A stretch of 64,000 nucleotides of DNA, taken from the NCBI GenBank assembly GCA_023079485.1, contig CM041104.1, positions 4,031,676 to 4,095,675 of the forward strand. The letters are read 5' to 3'. The position numbers and the translations under genes were made by a program. The stretch is from Archilochus colubris. Taxonomy: Eukaryota; Chordata; Aves; Apodiformes; Trochilidae. The notes under the pieces were generated by a model. It was not told the DNA's origin. It saw nothing but the letters and a program-made list of their open reading frames with translations, and made no database searches. Of this stretch, positions 35,172 to 45,231 are shown piece after piece (positions within the stretch are counted from its first letter, which is position 1; each line of letters starts with the position of its first letter).

Positions 35172-36882
35172 TCTTGAGGATGCTAATGCTGCAGGTTGCT
35201 GTGTAAATTCACAGGCCTCTGAACCCCTGGCCAAGAGCTTAGGGCAAGTTTTCTTTAAAAAAAATATTTTTTTCATCAAAAACTCATTGAGGAGATTAAT
35301 CCAGCTGCTAGGAGAGCATCTGGATAAAAGATTGCTCTGCAAAATGCTGGGGTGCATGGAATTTTTTTTCCCAGGATTTCAGACTTTGTGTTGCACACTG
35401 GAGGTAGTGGGGTTTGTGAAGCACTTCAATAGCTCAGAACAGAACTCCTCAAATCCCACAGTTCCATGGAGAAATTGAATGTATTTTTATAAAATCCTAG
35501 TTCTGGTTTTGGCAAGCTAAGAGAACTGTGTAAGTTTTGATTAAAAACATGAGAATAAATGTAAATCATATCCCAGGCATTCAACTATTCCTCTAGTTTG
35601 AAATGAAGCTGAAGGATCTTTCTGGAATTATCCATCAAGATCTGTGGGCTTGTTAAATTTGGATTGGCACTCAAAGCAAATCTGAAGTTGTTCTCCTACG
35701 CTTTAATAATTGTATTTAGTTTCCTAATTTGGCTGGTAAGTTTATCAGAAGATAATTGAACTTTTTAAAAACATAATACAACCAGATGGTAGGAAATACT
35801 TTAAAACAAACCTGCTTCCTGAAACTTTGCTCTATTTCACTTGCTCTCTCACAAAAAGAGTCCATCTGCACAGCCCCAGCCTGTGGAGGTGGATGTTCTT
35901 AAACCAAACAATTCCTGCAGGGAACCAGGTTGTTCCTTCCATGTAGCAGAAATCAACAGATCTCTGCCAAGGAAAACCAGGGGAGCCAGCAAGTGCAGCC
36001 AGTTACTTGTGCTGGTTCTTGCACCAGCCTGTGGCCCTTGTGCACATCCCAGCTGGGTGGCTGCTGCCTACGTGTCCTTCCATGGGTGCCCAGCTCCATG
36101 GGTGCCATCCGTGCCCTCCTGACATGCAGCAGCTGTGGCTCTGCCCTCCCTGAGAGGGCTCAGGGCTTTCAGGGCTCAGCCAACCAAAGGTGGGTTGAGC
36201 TTTCAGGTAAAGATGATCTGGGTATAGTAAGGTATTTCTGGTTTGCTCTGAGGAATTTGAAAACAAGAAAGAAAGAAAAAAAAAAGGGTAAAAAGACCCA
36301 TTAATTGTAATTTTAAATTATTAGTATTGCAGGGAGCAGGAGGAAACTGTTCTCAAGTTGCTTTTGTTTCTTAATGCAGCTTTTACTGCTGTTACTGAAG
36401 GGTGCACAAGGGTCCTGTTTGCTTGCACACAGGAGGACTGAGCAACCAGAAACAGATTCATTGCTTATTTTTTAATGACTTCTTGTTGGCATCGTGCACA
36501 GCAGGAGCTTCAGGCTTGGTGGCTGTGCAGGCAGCTTCCTTAAGCTGCTCTATTCCCTGGCTATCTGCTCCCAGCTGCTTCTCCTTGTTCCTCCTCCTTG
36601 CAGGCAGCTGTGCAGACATATCCCATGCTTCAGCAGCCCCTTGTCACCTTCATCCACTGGGCATCTCCTACTCTGAGCTGGGTCCTAAACCCTGGGTTTC
36701 TTCAGGTGCCAGTATGAATGAAGTGAACACGTTTTCAGGTTTCAATCAGATTTAACCTGACTGCTGAAGTTCTTCTGTGGATCCTGAGTGCAAGTGCAGT
36801 TCTCCAGTTTCACTGGTGCTGTGTAGGAGTCTGAGGGTTCATTGCAGACCAGTGAATCCAGGTTTTCTAAATCTTACAGAAG
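35172..36882. other. Non-coding sequence, no gene seen
   Basis: Unique-looking DNA. Short open frames (up to 124 codons near 35930-36304) have no recognisable domain and run antisense to others. A small A/G run sits near 36263-36295. Confidence 0.55.
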
Positions 36883-36933
36883 GATGTTGCTTACCAGTAG
36901 ATGTTGCTTACCAGTAGACGTTACTTACCACTA
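36883..36933. repeat. 17-bp minisatellite, three copies
   Basis: GATGTTGCTTACCAGTA occurs identically at 36883-36899 and 36900-36916, and with three substitutions at 36917-36933. Identical first copies and a diverged third fit stepwise tandem duplication. Confidence 0.93.
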
Positions 36934-37612
36934 GGCTGTTTTTCCCTCTCACCCTAGCCAGTTTATTTCTTGTTTTAAAGAGGATTTGCTGCTTTTTTGT
37001 GTTTTCTTACTATATGAATTTACATAGTTCTCTGTCACTGTGCAGGCATGCACGAAACATTTTTCCCACTTATTTTGGTTCCTATAGTTTACATCTACTT
37101 CCCATTGACTTGCAGAGGAGTCAGCAAGGGGAAGACCTCTGACTTGCCTCTTAGCCTGAGTCGTGATGGGGAAGCCTCCCAGCTCCAGCAATCCATCACA
37201 GTGCCCTGATAGCAGCCTCAAGTGTAAGCACAGATAAATGACTTGTCCAGGCTGAGCTTCTCTTGGCCTTACTAGGGAAAATACTGCCAGAAGTTCCCTC
37301 TGTGTGTTGGCTGGGTGTGATGGGGGGGTTCCTTTCCCCACTGCTCACTGTGCCTTCCATGCAGGGATGCTCTGTTAACATCAGTGCTGCTCCTGCTTCT
37401 TGCTGGGCTCTGGCCTTCCTCACTTGGATGAACATGAGTTGGTTATTTTTTTTATGCCAATGTGCTTGGTATCCACCTGCCCAAGCTGCTTTCTGTTTTT
37501 TTTGTTGCTGTGAGTCTGGCAGTGCTGTCATTTTCTGGGTACATGGTGTGTAATTAATGAGAATGCCATTTCCAGGTTGTTTTCAAAGACTACATTGAGA
37601 GTCTGAGAAATT
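36934..37612. other. Non-coding sequence, nothing recognised
   Basis: Short spacer between two small tandem repeats. Open frames on both strands overlap and carry no recognisable domain. Confidence 0.5.
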
Positions 37613-37655
37613 ATTTCAGCCAATGCCTTAGATTTCAGCCAATGCCTTGGATTTC
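37613..37655. repeat. 19-bp tandem duplication
   Basis: ATTTCAGCCAATGCCTTAG at 37613-37631 is repeated at 37632-37650 with one change, followed by a partial third copy (ATTTC). It sits just before a 24-base T run. Confidence 0.92.
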
Positions 37656-37661
37656 TAATAC

Positions 37662-37685
37662 TTTTTTTTTTTTTTTTTTTTTTTT
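37662..37685. repeat. T24 homopolymer
   Basis: Twenty-four consecutive Ts directly downstream of the 19-bp duplication. Confidence 0.95.
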
Positions 37686-37746
37686 AAGAAAACGATTGTC
37701 TTGGTTGCTTGGCTTGAGGATACATCTACAAGGGATATCATTATGC

Positions 37747-37798
37747 TTATATTTTTAAGGACATATATGTAAGAACATACTTTATATTTTTAAGGACA
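37747..37798. repeat. 35-bp period direct repeat
   Basis: The 17-mer TTATATTTTTAAGGACA occurs at 37747-37763 and identically at 37782-37798. Together with the neighbouring duplications this makes a small hotspot of slippage between 36.88 and 37.80 kb. Confidence 0.88.
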
Positions 37799-38560
37799 GC
37801 TTAACCTCTTTAACCTCTTAATAATGACACAGAGCTCGGGTTTACACGCTACTGATCAGGACAAGGCAGGGCTTGTCCTGCCAAAGTGTGGCAGCAGTGG
37901 CAGTGCCAGGCTTTTCCCTAGGTGCTGGGAGAAGGATGGATGTCTCTCTCCTTTCATGGTCTCCAGAGGTGGTGGCTGCGTGTCAGACATTGCCCTCCTG
38001 ACCTGGATGGCAGGAGGACAAATTGTCACCTGGATGGTGTCCTCCCCGCCTGTCCCTCAGGGCTGGCTGGTCTGGGCAAGGTGTTGGCCAGGAGATGTGT
38101 GTTTTATTATACCTGTTATTTCTTTCAGAAGAGTAATTAATCTGCTTTATGGGAGACCCCAAGTGATTCCTTTGGGAGCACAGATTGCTTTTTGGCACCT
38201 TTTGCTCCCCAGGTCATCGCTCTGATCCTCAGCACCGGATCGGAGTGCCCAAGTGTGGGCTCTGATGATGCACGAGGTGCATCGGGGGATCTGTGGGCTC
38301 ACTTTGGGTTCTCCTCTGCCCCACTCCTCTGGAGCAAACATCCCTGAATGTCTCTGCTGAGCCTCTGGGAGCCGTTGACCTCAACTTTGCTTTGTTATTT
38401 GCGAAAGGGATGGCTGAGTGGCTCTCGGGCACCAAATGCTCTTTGCTTCCTTTCTGCCGCAGTTGCCTCAAGTGGTACCGGGTTGCTTTGCTGCTTTGCA
38501 GTGAGGAGGCTCTGTCCGGCTGTGACAGAACCAGGAGCAGAACCACCTCTGGGTTCCTGA
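37799..38560. other. GC-rising non-coding sequence
   Basis: GC content rises towards the promoter-like segment. Long overlapping frames here on both strands (for example 37824-38225 plus, 38395-38832 minus) follow from the low stop-codon density of GC-rich DNA, and none shows a family motif. Confidence 0.45.
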
Positions 38561-38740
38561 CCCGGGACTGCCCGGGACCCCCCAACAGCGGCTGTGGGGA
38601 GGGGAGCGCGGTCAGGTGACTCCCATGGACCAATCACAGCGCTCCTGCCCCTAGGGCTTGGTATAAAATGGCACCTGAGAGGTCCCTGGGCTGGGGTGCT
38701 GCTGGGTTGGGTCTGGTTGGTTGGGTGCCATTGCTCCTGC
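38561..38740 (+). promoter_or_regulatory. CCAAT/TATA promoter-like segment, possible LTR U3
   Basis: CCAATCA lies at 38630-38636 and TATAAAA at 38662-38668, both on the plus strand, in about 60% GC sequence. A start site would be expected near 38690-38700. CpG is below the expected level, so this is not a CpG island promoter. The tight CCAAT-TATA spacing and the GC-rich, repeat-bearing leader would also fit the U3-R region of an old solo LTR, but I found no convincing TG/CA ends or target duplication. Confidence 0.4.
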
Positions 38741-38746
38741 TCACCT

Positions 38747-38830
38747 GAGAACACTGCGGACTGGGGCAGCCTGGGAGAACACTGCTGACTGAGACAGCCC
38801 AGGAGAACGCTGCTGACTGGGACGGCCGCC
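38747..38830 (+). repeat. 28-bp tandem repeat, three copies, after TATA box
   Basis: Three 28-bp units begin GAGAACACTGC, GAGAACACTGC and GAGAACGCTGC at 38747, 38775 and 38803, each followed by (G/T)GACTG(G/A)G(G/A)C-like sequence. The first unit starts 79 bp past the TATA box, so the array would lie in the 5' leader of any transcript made there. The last unit ends GGCCGCC, followed by ATTGCC (YY1-like). Confidence 0.9.
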
Positions 38831-39749
38831 ATTGCCTCCCTTCCCCACAGGAGCAGCTCAGCTGCCTCAGGGTGGCCGGGGACTCACTGGGACCTGGGCT
38901 GGGGCCCCGTCCTCTGCTCCCGAGTCCACTTTGGGAATTTTCTGTCTGGGAAGTGATCACCAGCTGAGGAGCGTGGGGTCCATAGTTACCAATTTGTGAT
39001 ATTGGGTAATTCACCATCGTTTTTGCTACTTCGTCAAACTTGTATTTTTGTTTAACCTGAAAGCCGCTTTTCTGTCTTCCTCTGGGAGGGTATTTGGGCA
39101 ATCACAGAGAGCATCTGTCCCCTGGTTATTGGCTAAAACTGTGACAGGCTCCCTACAAAGCTCATCTCTTACGAGCTGGCCAAGGAACCCAGTGGCTTTT
39201 CTCCATGGTGGTGTCATGACCCACACCACTTGCATCTGGGGACATGGCACACTCTGCCTCCACAGTCTGAAACTGATTGTTTTGGGGGGTTTTCTGTTTG
39301 TTTTGAGACGGTGACTCTTTGAAAATGATGAAGTTACAGTTTGCTTCAGTGGAGCATTGACAGTGTTATGTTCCAAATAATCTTGGGCGGGTGAAATGCC
39401 CACAAAGCTTCATGTGTGGGTGGGTTTGTGTCCCCTCTGATGCACGGAGCTTCAGCTGCTATTACTGTTAATGGGCTGAAACCCTTCACATCAAGCTGAG
39501 AATACACTCTGCTAATTGTGTACCAGCCATCCCTGGGGAAATTTGTGAGAATGATGCATCTGAGGAGAGGTGTTTTCAATGACACGATGACTTGGGATAA
39601 ATAAATAAGGGGCTAAAGTTAGATGCTAGTTCAGGAAGGCTGATTCAGTGCCAGCATTATAACTTCAGGAAATCAGATAACAGTGATGCCAACCTTTATT
39701 CTCTTGGTCCTGGCCCAGTCCACTGCTGCACGGTACCATCTTCTGAGCC
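38831..39749. other. Non-coding sequence downstream of promoter-like segment
   Basis: GC content falls back to average by about 39000. No open frame, splice-bounded exon or polyadenylation pattern tells a transcript apart from background. The stretch could include the U5 side of an LTR, but no end was identified. Confidence 0.45.
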
Positions 39750-39868
39750 ATACATCACCACTCAGCCTCACCCTGATGATCTATGGTGCCCATAGATCCT
39801 TATAGCCAGAGTGCACTCTGATGTATTGCGTCAATACATCATGGACAGGGTTCTCCTGGGTGATGTAT
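39750..39868. repeat. Nested inverted-repeat cluster
   Basis: Three perfect inverted repeats lie within 119 bp. Outer arms are ATACATCACC (39750-39759) and GGTGATGTAT (39859-39868). An inner hairpin is GATCTATGG/CCATAGATC (39778-39786 and 39790-39798, 3-base loop). A second is TGATGTATTG/CAATACATCA (39819-39828 and 39832-39841, 3-base loop). The outer and second inner arms share a GATGTAT word. A decayed MITE or a structured non-coding element would both fit. Confidence 0.75.
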
Positions 39869-41284
39869 TAGTGCCCTGAGAATGTATTACTGAAACGTAG
39901 GTATTGTTCAGGGATAAAGCCAAGCCAAGGAGTGGATTTAGTTTAATTACAGTGCAAATGATAGCCCAATGCCAGGAGCACTTTGGTGCTGAGTTGCTGG
40001 CAACCTGTGGAAATATGAGCTGTGGCTCTGGTGCTGAGTCACATCACGGTGGACCATGAGAAGAGGTGCCATATTTTAAAGGAATGACCATTTTTCAGTG
40101 AAATATAGGAGGACCATTTTGAAAACTCTGTAGAGGAGCAGCAGACTCCTGAGAGGCAGTGGTGCAGGCAGGCTGCTCCTGCATGCCTGGGGGCTGTGAA
40201 GATGCTGGGTGAGAGTGGGTGGTTCAGCATTTTAGGAAGAGTGAGAAAAAGTGACTTTTTTTTTTTTTCTTTTTTTGTGGTCAACTGTGATACTGAAAAT
40301 TGCTGGACCTCTCTAAGAAGTGTAAAGTAAACACTGACAAAATGCTGTGGTCCTGACCAAGGAGGTGGGCTTTGAATCCAACCTTGCATGTATATATGTC
40401 CTGATGATATTGGTAGGAAGTAAGATATTTTGATAGCAGATTTGAGGAGATGATTCTATAGTTTCCTTGTGCTTGCTTTACATAGGTGTCATCAAAAACC
40501 AGAGGAGAAAACAGACCATTAAAAGACTTTGTATCATCAGTGGGAAGCTTCCAGAGACAGTCCAGTCTGGGTTTTAAGGAACCCAGAAACAAAGTAATTC
40601 CTATGAAAACTGACACTGGATGCTGGGCTCTAGTTAACTTGCCCTTCCCCTTCCTTTTTCACATGCTTTTCTGTTGCTCAGGATGGAAACAAAAATGTAT
40701 ATCAGCTTTACTTTAAAATCAACTTTACTTCCAAATAAGCCCCTGTAAGTTTGTCTCATTGTCAGGGGTATTTTTTATCTTTTTATTAAGGAAAATATTT
40801 GTATTTATGGTATCTGATTGCCAAAGCGTGGCATGCCTTAAACCATCTGCTATTTGTAAGATCCTTGTTTGTAATGGACCTGTTAAGTCCTTCTGGAATG
40901 CACAGATACCTGAGAATTAAGGTGAAATTTCAGAAATGATCAGTTTAGTGCATCATGCCTATTATGCTTTTCTGAATGCTTAACATATGCTATTTTAACT
41001 GCAACAAACCATGAAAATGCCTTCTTTTTTTCTTCATTTTTCTTTTTTTTTTGACACAAAAGATAAAATTCAGCTTCCACCTGAGTCAAGAGGATCTCTG
41101 TGTAAGCAGCATTTGACCCAGTCTCTTCCAGAAGAGTTTCTGATTGCTGACAATCAGAGATAGTTGATTGTTCTTTTACAGAAATGTTTGCATTGATCTG
41201 GGGTGGCAAGGTGGCAGCAAAACTTGGCTCCTGTTCAGTGCTGGATATCTATAAACCCAGGCAATTTCCAAGCAAGGCAAATAG
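39869..41284. other. Non-coding sequence, no gene seen
   Basis: Unique-looking DNA with small T runs near 40256-40277 and 41021-41053. Open frames are chance-length and unsupported. Confidence 0.55.
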
Positions 41285-41405
41285 AGGGTTTTGCAGATGA
41301 GAAATCTGCAGTGCAAACAACTGAAGTGACTTGTGCAAGGTCACCTAGCAAGGTGGTGGCAGAACTGGGAAGTCAAACCTCTTGGTCTGCCTCACTCCTC
41401 CCCTG
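41285..41405 (+). mobile_element. MIR SINE relic
   Basis: GGTTTTGCAGATGAGAAATC, then AAGTGACTTGTGCAAGGTCA, CCTAGCAAGG, GGCAGAACTGGGAAGTCAAACC and TCTGCCTCACTCC follow the MIR core and 3' region in order (CAGATGAGGAAACTGAGG, AGTGACTTGCCCAAGGTCACACAGC, GGCAGAGCNGGGATTNGAACC). MIRs are tRNA-derived, RNA polymerase III SINEs that were active early in amniote history. This copy is fragmentary and inactive. Confidence 0.78.
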
Positions 41406-41602
41406 ACATCCTTGTCATTATTTCACTTCTATTATTACTTTGACTTATTTGCTACATTGTTTCATCAGATCTTCTCCTATCTTGCTATTGTTCACCACTC
41501 TCAGGTTCTCATTTTTGTTGGTTCCATAATAGAGAGCAAAATATGTCTCTCTTCTCCTTTTTTGTTTTTTTCCCATCAGTTTCCCTGTTACTAATTCAGA
41601 GC

Positions 41603-42120
41603 TACTGTGTCCAGTTATGGGCCCCTCAGTTTAGGTAGGATATCAAGGTCCTGGAGCAGGTCCAAAGGAGGGCAACTAAGCTGGTGAAGGGACTTAAGCA
41701 AATATCCTATGAAGAGAGACTGAGGGAGCTGGGGCTGTTCAACCTGGAGAAGAGGAGGCTCAGGGGAGACCTCATCACTCTCTACAACTCCCTGAAAGGA
41801 GGTTGGAGCCAGGGAGGGGTTGGGCTCTTTTTCCCAGGCAGCTCTCAGCAAGACAAGAGGGCACGGTCTCAAGTTGTGCCAGGGGAGGTTTAGGTTGGAG
41901 ATTAGAAAGAATTTCTTTACCGAAAGGGTGGTCAGATATTGGAATGGGCTGCCCAGGGAAGTAGTGGATTCTCCATCCCTGGAGCTATTTCAAAAGAGAC
42001 TGGATGTGGCACTCAGTGCCATGGTCTAGTAACTGCAACGGTAGTGGATCAAGGATTGGACTTGATGATCTCAGAGGTCCCTTCCAACCTGGTCGATTCT
42101 ATCTCTATGATTCTATGATT
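41603..42120 (+). mobile_element. 5'-truncated CR1 LINE, longest copy in window
   Basis: About 518 bp run from CTACTGTGTCCAGTTATGGG to a perfect CR1 end, TTCTATCTCTATGATTCTATGATT. The order is ORF2 C-terminal third, stop, short 3' UTR (GATGATCTCAGAGG, CCCTTCCAACC) and octamer tail. It is truncated at the 5' end, as most CR1 copies are. It is close in wording to the minus-strand copy at 28781-29145 (both read [31 protein letters not shown]), so the two likely belong to one subfamily. Confidence 0.95.
41663..42029 (+). pseudogene. CR1 ORF2 C-terminal fragment, frameshifted
   Basis: The first frame (to 41893) reads [19 protein letters not shown] and [14 protein letters not shown], standard CR1 ORF2 C-terminal sequence. 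At the CTCTTTTTCCC run near 41825-41835 the homology moves by one frame. It continues as [35 protein letters not shown] and [11 protein letters not shown], ending at 42029. The single-base change in a T run breaks the protein. No endonuclease or catalytic reverse transcriptase motif remains. Confidence 0.9.
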
Positions 42121-43897
42121 ATGTCTGGGTGCAGAATGGGGAAGGCTCAGTTGGATAAACAGGAACAATGGATGTTCCTGAGCAAATGGCTTCTTGGCAC
42201 AGCACTGCAAAGGTCCCTCTCCTGCTCCTTGACCATCCTGTCCTGTCCCAGCCACACCAGCACACAACTTGGGTCATTGCTTAAAATGAAAAACAGAGTT
42301 GGTGTGGCTTGGGACAGCAGGAATTTACACTGTCCCTTGCCGATCCTGGGCTTTGAAGAAGAACATGTTCCTGAGTATGCTCCGTCAGGGCTGGACCTCC
42401 CTCATGCTCAGGAAACTCCTTGGTGTCCTTGTCTGGAAGCTGTTTGTCCCTGCTGTGTTCCCTCCTCCTGGGGTGGGTTCATCCCCACACAACCCCTCTG
42501 TGGAGTCTGTGGTTCACAGTGATCCTTATCATCTTGTGATAACTCTTGTAAAAGTTTCTATAAATAGAATTTCCTCCTGCCCAAGTCTTCTTGCTAGCTC
42601 AGCTGTTTTATTTTTAACAGAAAGGCATGTTGATGCTGAGCAGAAATATTATTATTTTTTTAAAATCTTTCTATTAAACATGAAAGATGCTGTGTCTGAG
42701 TAAAAAGGAAAGGTGCCCCTTAGATATTTTTAAAGCTTCCAAAAATAGTCTCAAGTCTGTGACAAAGTTTATTGAGCAGGAATAGTTGTAGAGAGCAATT
42801 CTATGATAGAAGGGATCATGTCTCCTTGGGCTTCTGCCTGGGATCCTTAAGAAGGAAAACCAGTTGAACAAATACCTTAAAAAGGAATTAACTAAGGACT
42901 GCTCTTTAGAAGGCTTGATAGCAGCCCTGCCCAAATAGTTTTGTTGGTGATCTCATGTGTGTTTTCCCTTCTAGGCTTGTAAATACCCTTGAGGTTGGGA
43001 GCCCATTTCTGCAATCAGTGTTCATTGGAGAGCTGCAGCCCCCCAGTGAGAGACCCTGCTGGGCAGGGATGGGGAGAGGGAAAAAGGCAGTGAATTCACT
43101 CTCTGCTGTCCTGTGGGATGCAGAGAAGAGCAGAAGGTTTGTTAATTTTGCCTTGTATGCACAATTGATACTGAACTTGAAAAAAAAGGCAAACTTGGTT
43201 ATTGTTTCTGCTGCTACATCCTCTGGGTGAGAGCACAACCATATATGCAGCTGATTCAGCATCCAGCACAACCAAGGAGGCAGAAGGAGAAGAGGAAGAT
43301 GAGCAGAAGATGGGGTGGGACTCTCCAAGGAGATGTGTTTTACAAGGTTCCCAACACTTTTCCTTCCCCCACATAGTGGGGGCTTTTGTTTCCTTACTTG
43401 TGGCAAATGCCAAGTTGAGTGTTTGTGAGCTCACACCCAGGCTGAGGGGAAAAGGCTGTAGGGAACTTCTGAAAATTATGAAAGATAAACTGACTAATAA
43501 TACAATTGCAAAGTAGCCATTTGGTGGCTGCAGAATGGCTTATGTGGAGAAGAAAGGAGTGTTGCAAAACACAGGGAGAATTTGTTGTTTTGCAGTTGGA
43601 AAAAAGTATTTGCTTGTTTCAACCCCAAAGTGACTGATTAGCTATGCTAAACCTCCCTGTGGTTTTGTGCAAGTTCAGTGCTTCTCACAGATTTCTGCCC
43701 ACATGTATGGAGGATTTTTCAGAGGGACAAAGCCAGTTTTGCCCTCCCATACAGCAGAGCACGAGAGGTTGGTTTCCCTTGGCCTTTATCAGTTCTGTTA
43801 GCAGAAAAGGGATAGGGCAGTAGATTAAGATTTGAGGCTCAGTTCTTATTTCTCCTATAAATATCCTGCGTGCCTTCAAGAAAATGGATTTACTGCT
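42121..43897. other. Non-coding sequence, no gene seen
   Basis: A frame of 172 codons (42004-42522) begins inside the CR1 end and runs out into unique sequence with no recognisable domain, so it is treated as chance. Other frames here (up to 166 codons, minus strand, 42906-43406) overlap frames on the other strand and show no family signature. Confidence 0.55.
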
Positions 43898-43960
43898 TTC
43901 AGCCTTGATTCCTCACCTGTAGAACTGGGAAAAATACTTCCTTTGTGCTCCACTTATTTA
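43898..43960 (-). mobile_element. Probable MIR fragment
   Basis: CAGCCTTGATTCCTCACCTG, then TAGAACTGGGAAAAATACTTCC resembles the reverse complement of the MIR core (CTCAGTTTCCTCATCTGTAAAATGGGGATAATA). Only about 60 bp can be aligned, so the family call is moderate. Confidence 0.52.
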
Positions 43961-45181
43961 TCTGGGCATCTCTTTCAGGATGGATGCTCTTCCTATCTGT
44001 TAGGTGCTGTGCTTGGTGCAGTGAGGTCTCATTGCTTGGCACTCTAGAGAGCAGTTTATATTTCAGCAATCCTGATAACTATCAGTAAAATAAAATTATT
44101 TGAGACAGACCTAAGCTGCCTGAAATGCTGGTGTCTTAGAATTTGAATGTAAAGCTCACCTGGGTTTGGTGCCTGTCCTCTGCCTGTATCTGTCAACATG
44201 CACCAGAGCCTGTCAGGATGAATGATGGATTAACAAACGTGTAATGATTTAGTCCCTCTCCAGAAACAAGCAATGCTGTGGAGTGACGAGCATTCCAGAC
44301 ATGCAGAGAAGAGGGAAATGTGGCATTGTCTCACTCAATAGCAGGGGATCTGGCAACTAGAGAAAGCAATGTTTTTCACCCATTACAATGTGCATTTATA
44401 TGTGGACACAAGAAAATGCAGCCTGGAGACCTGAGGTTCTGACTTAACTTGGATTTTTTTGTTTTTTTTAACCCAAGGATAAGATTTGACAACAGAATGT
44501 GAACTTCCAAGCTGAAAGGCTTCGTGCTCTGTTTTTCTTTTTTTTTTTTTTTTTTTTTTTTTTTGTATGGTATTTTTTTCAACATAATGTGTTAGTGAGG
44601 GATGGGCTGGGTTCACAGGACTCCACAAGGTATTTTTGTTTATGGATAAAGCCATGCAAATAGGGATCAAAGGCTGTGTGTAGCTGCTGCAGAGCACACT
44701 GGGGCTGAGAGAGGTTGGCCACCAGAGATTAATTTCTTGGCAGGTTAGAGCCAAGGTTTAATAGCAGACCTAGAAAGGACAGTGATTGAGTTTACTGCTA
44801 GCAGAACCCATGGTTGAGGTCAAGTAAAAGGAAGAAGCTAAGGGGCTTTGTGTGTTGCTTGCAGGAGGAAGTTTAATGGCTTAACAATATGTGGGCTCAA
44901 CAGGACATCTCACCCTGGTGAGCTGGGGTGAGGGTGGTGAGGGCTGCGTGTCCCAGTGCCTCCTCCTGGGGCCAGGCTGGTGACCCAGCCAGGGAAAGCA
45001 AACACACAGAGGAAGTCTTGTGAGTTGTGGAAGTGAAGAAGAAGAAGAAAAAACAAAACATCATTGTATCTGAAATAGGTGTAGTGGTGTGTTTGATGTG
45101 GAATGGGGGGGGGGATAAGTTTTTTTCTTATTTTTTTAAATTGCATACTTCAACAAACCCATGAAGACATCAAATTTCCCA
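43961..45181. other. Non-coding sequence with T27 and G10 runs
   Basis: No gene is recognised. Twenty-seven Ts run at 44538-44564, and ten Gs at 45105-45114. No retroelement body flanks the T run. Confidence 0.6.
44538..44564. repeat. T27 homopolymer
   Basis: Twenty-seven consecutive Ts, with smaller T runs on both sides. Confidence 0.95.
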
Positions 45182-45231
45182 GGGCTGGGGCTAGGTGACT
45201 TATTTTGGCTAAATGATTCTATGATTCTAAA
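45182..45231 (+). mobile_element. Short CR1 3' terminus
   Basis: GGGCTGGGGCTAGGTGACTT followed by GGCTAAATGATTCTATGATT matches the last part of CR1 (GGTTGGACTAGATGACCTT, then CCAACCTAAATGATTCTATGATTCTA) with a small internal loss. Only about 50 bp remain. The ATGATTCTATGATTCTA tail is diagnostic, the rest is weaker. Confidence 0.65.

Noticed and set aside
36883..36933. Three short direct repeats considered as a CRISPR array
   Set aside because: Repeats are directly adjacent without spacers and lie in vertebrate DNA. It is a minisatellite.
38668..38748. Small open frame MAPERSLGWG... ending in a Leu-rich segment, resembling a signal peptide
   Set aside because: Its ATG overlaps the end of the TATA box, so a transcript from that box would start downstream of it. 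Only 26 codons long.
38521..39145. Possible LTR from TGTGACAG to CTGTGACA
   Set aside because: The ends are nearly inverted (7 of 8), but flanks GTCCGGC and GGCTCCC show no target duplication and no polyadenylation signal was found between TATA and the end. Kept only as an alternative for the promoter-like segment.
42004..42522. 172-codon open frame downstream of CR1
   Set aside because: It starts in the CR1 3' end in a non-CR1 frame and continues into unique sequence without any domain.
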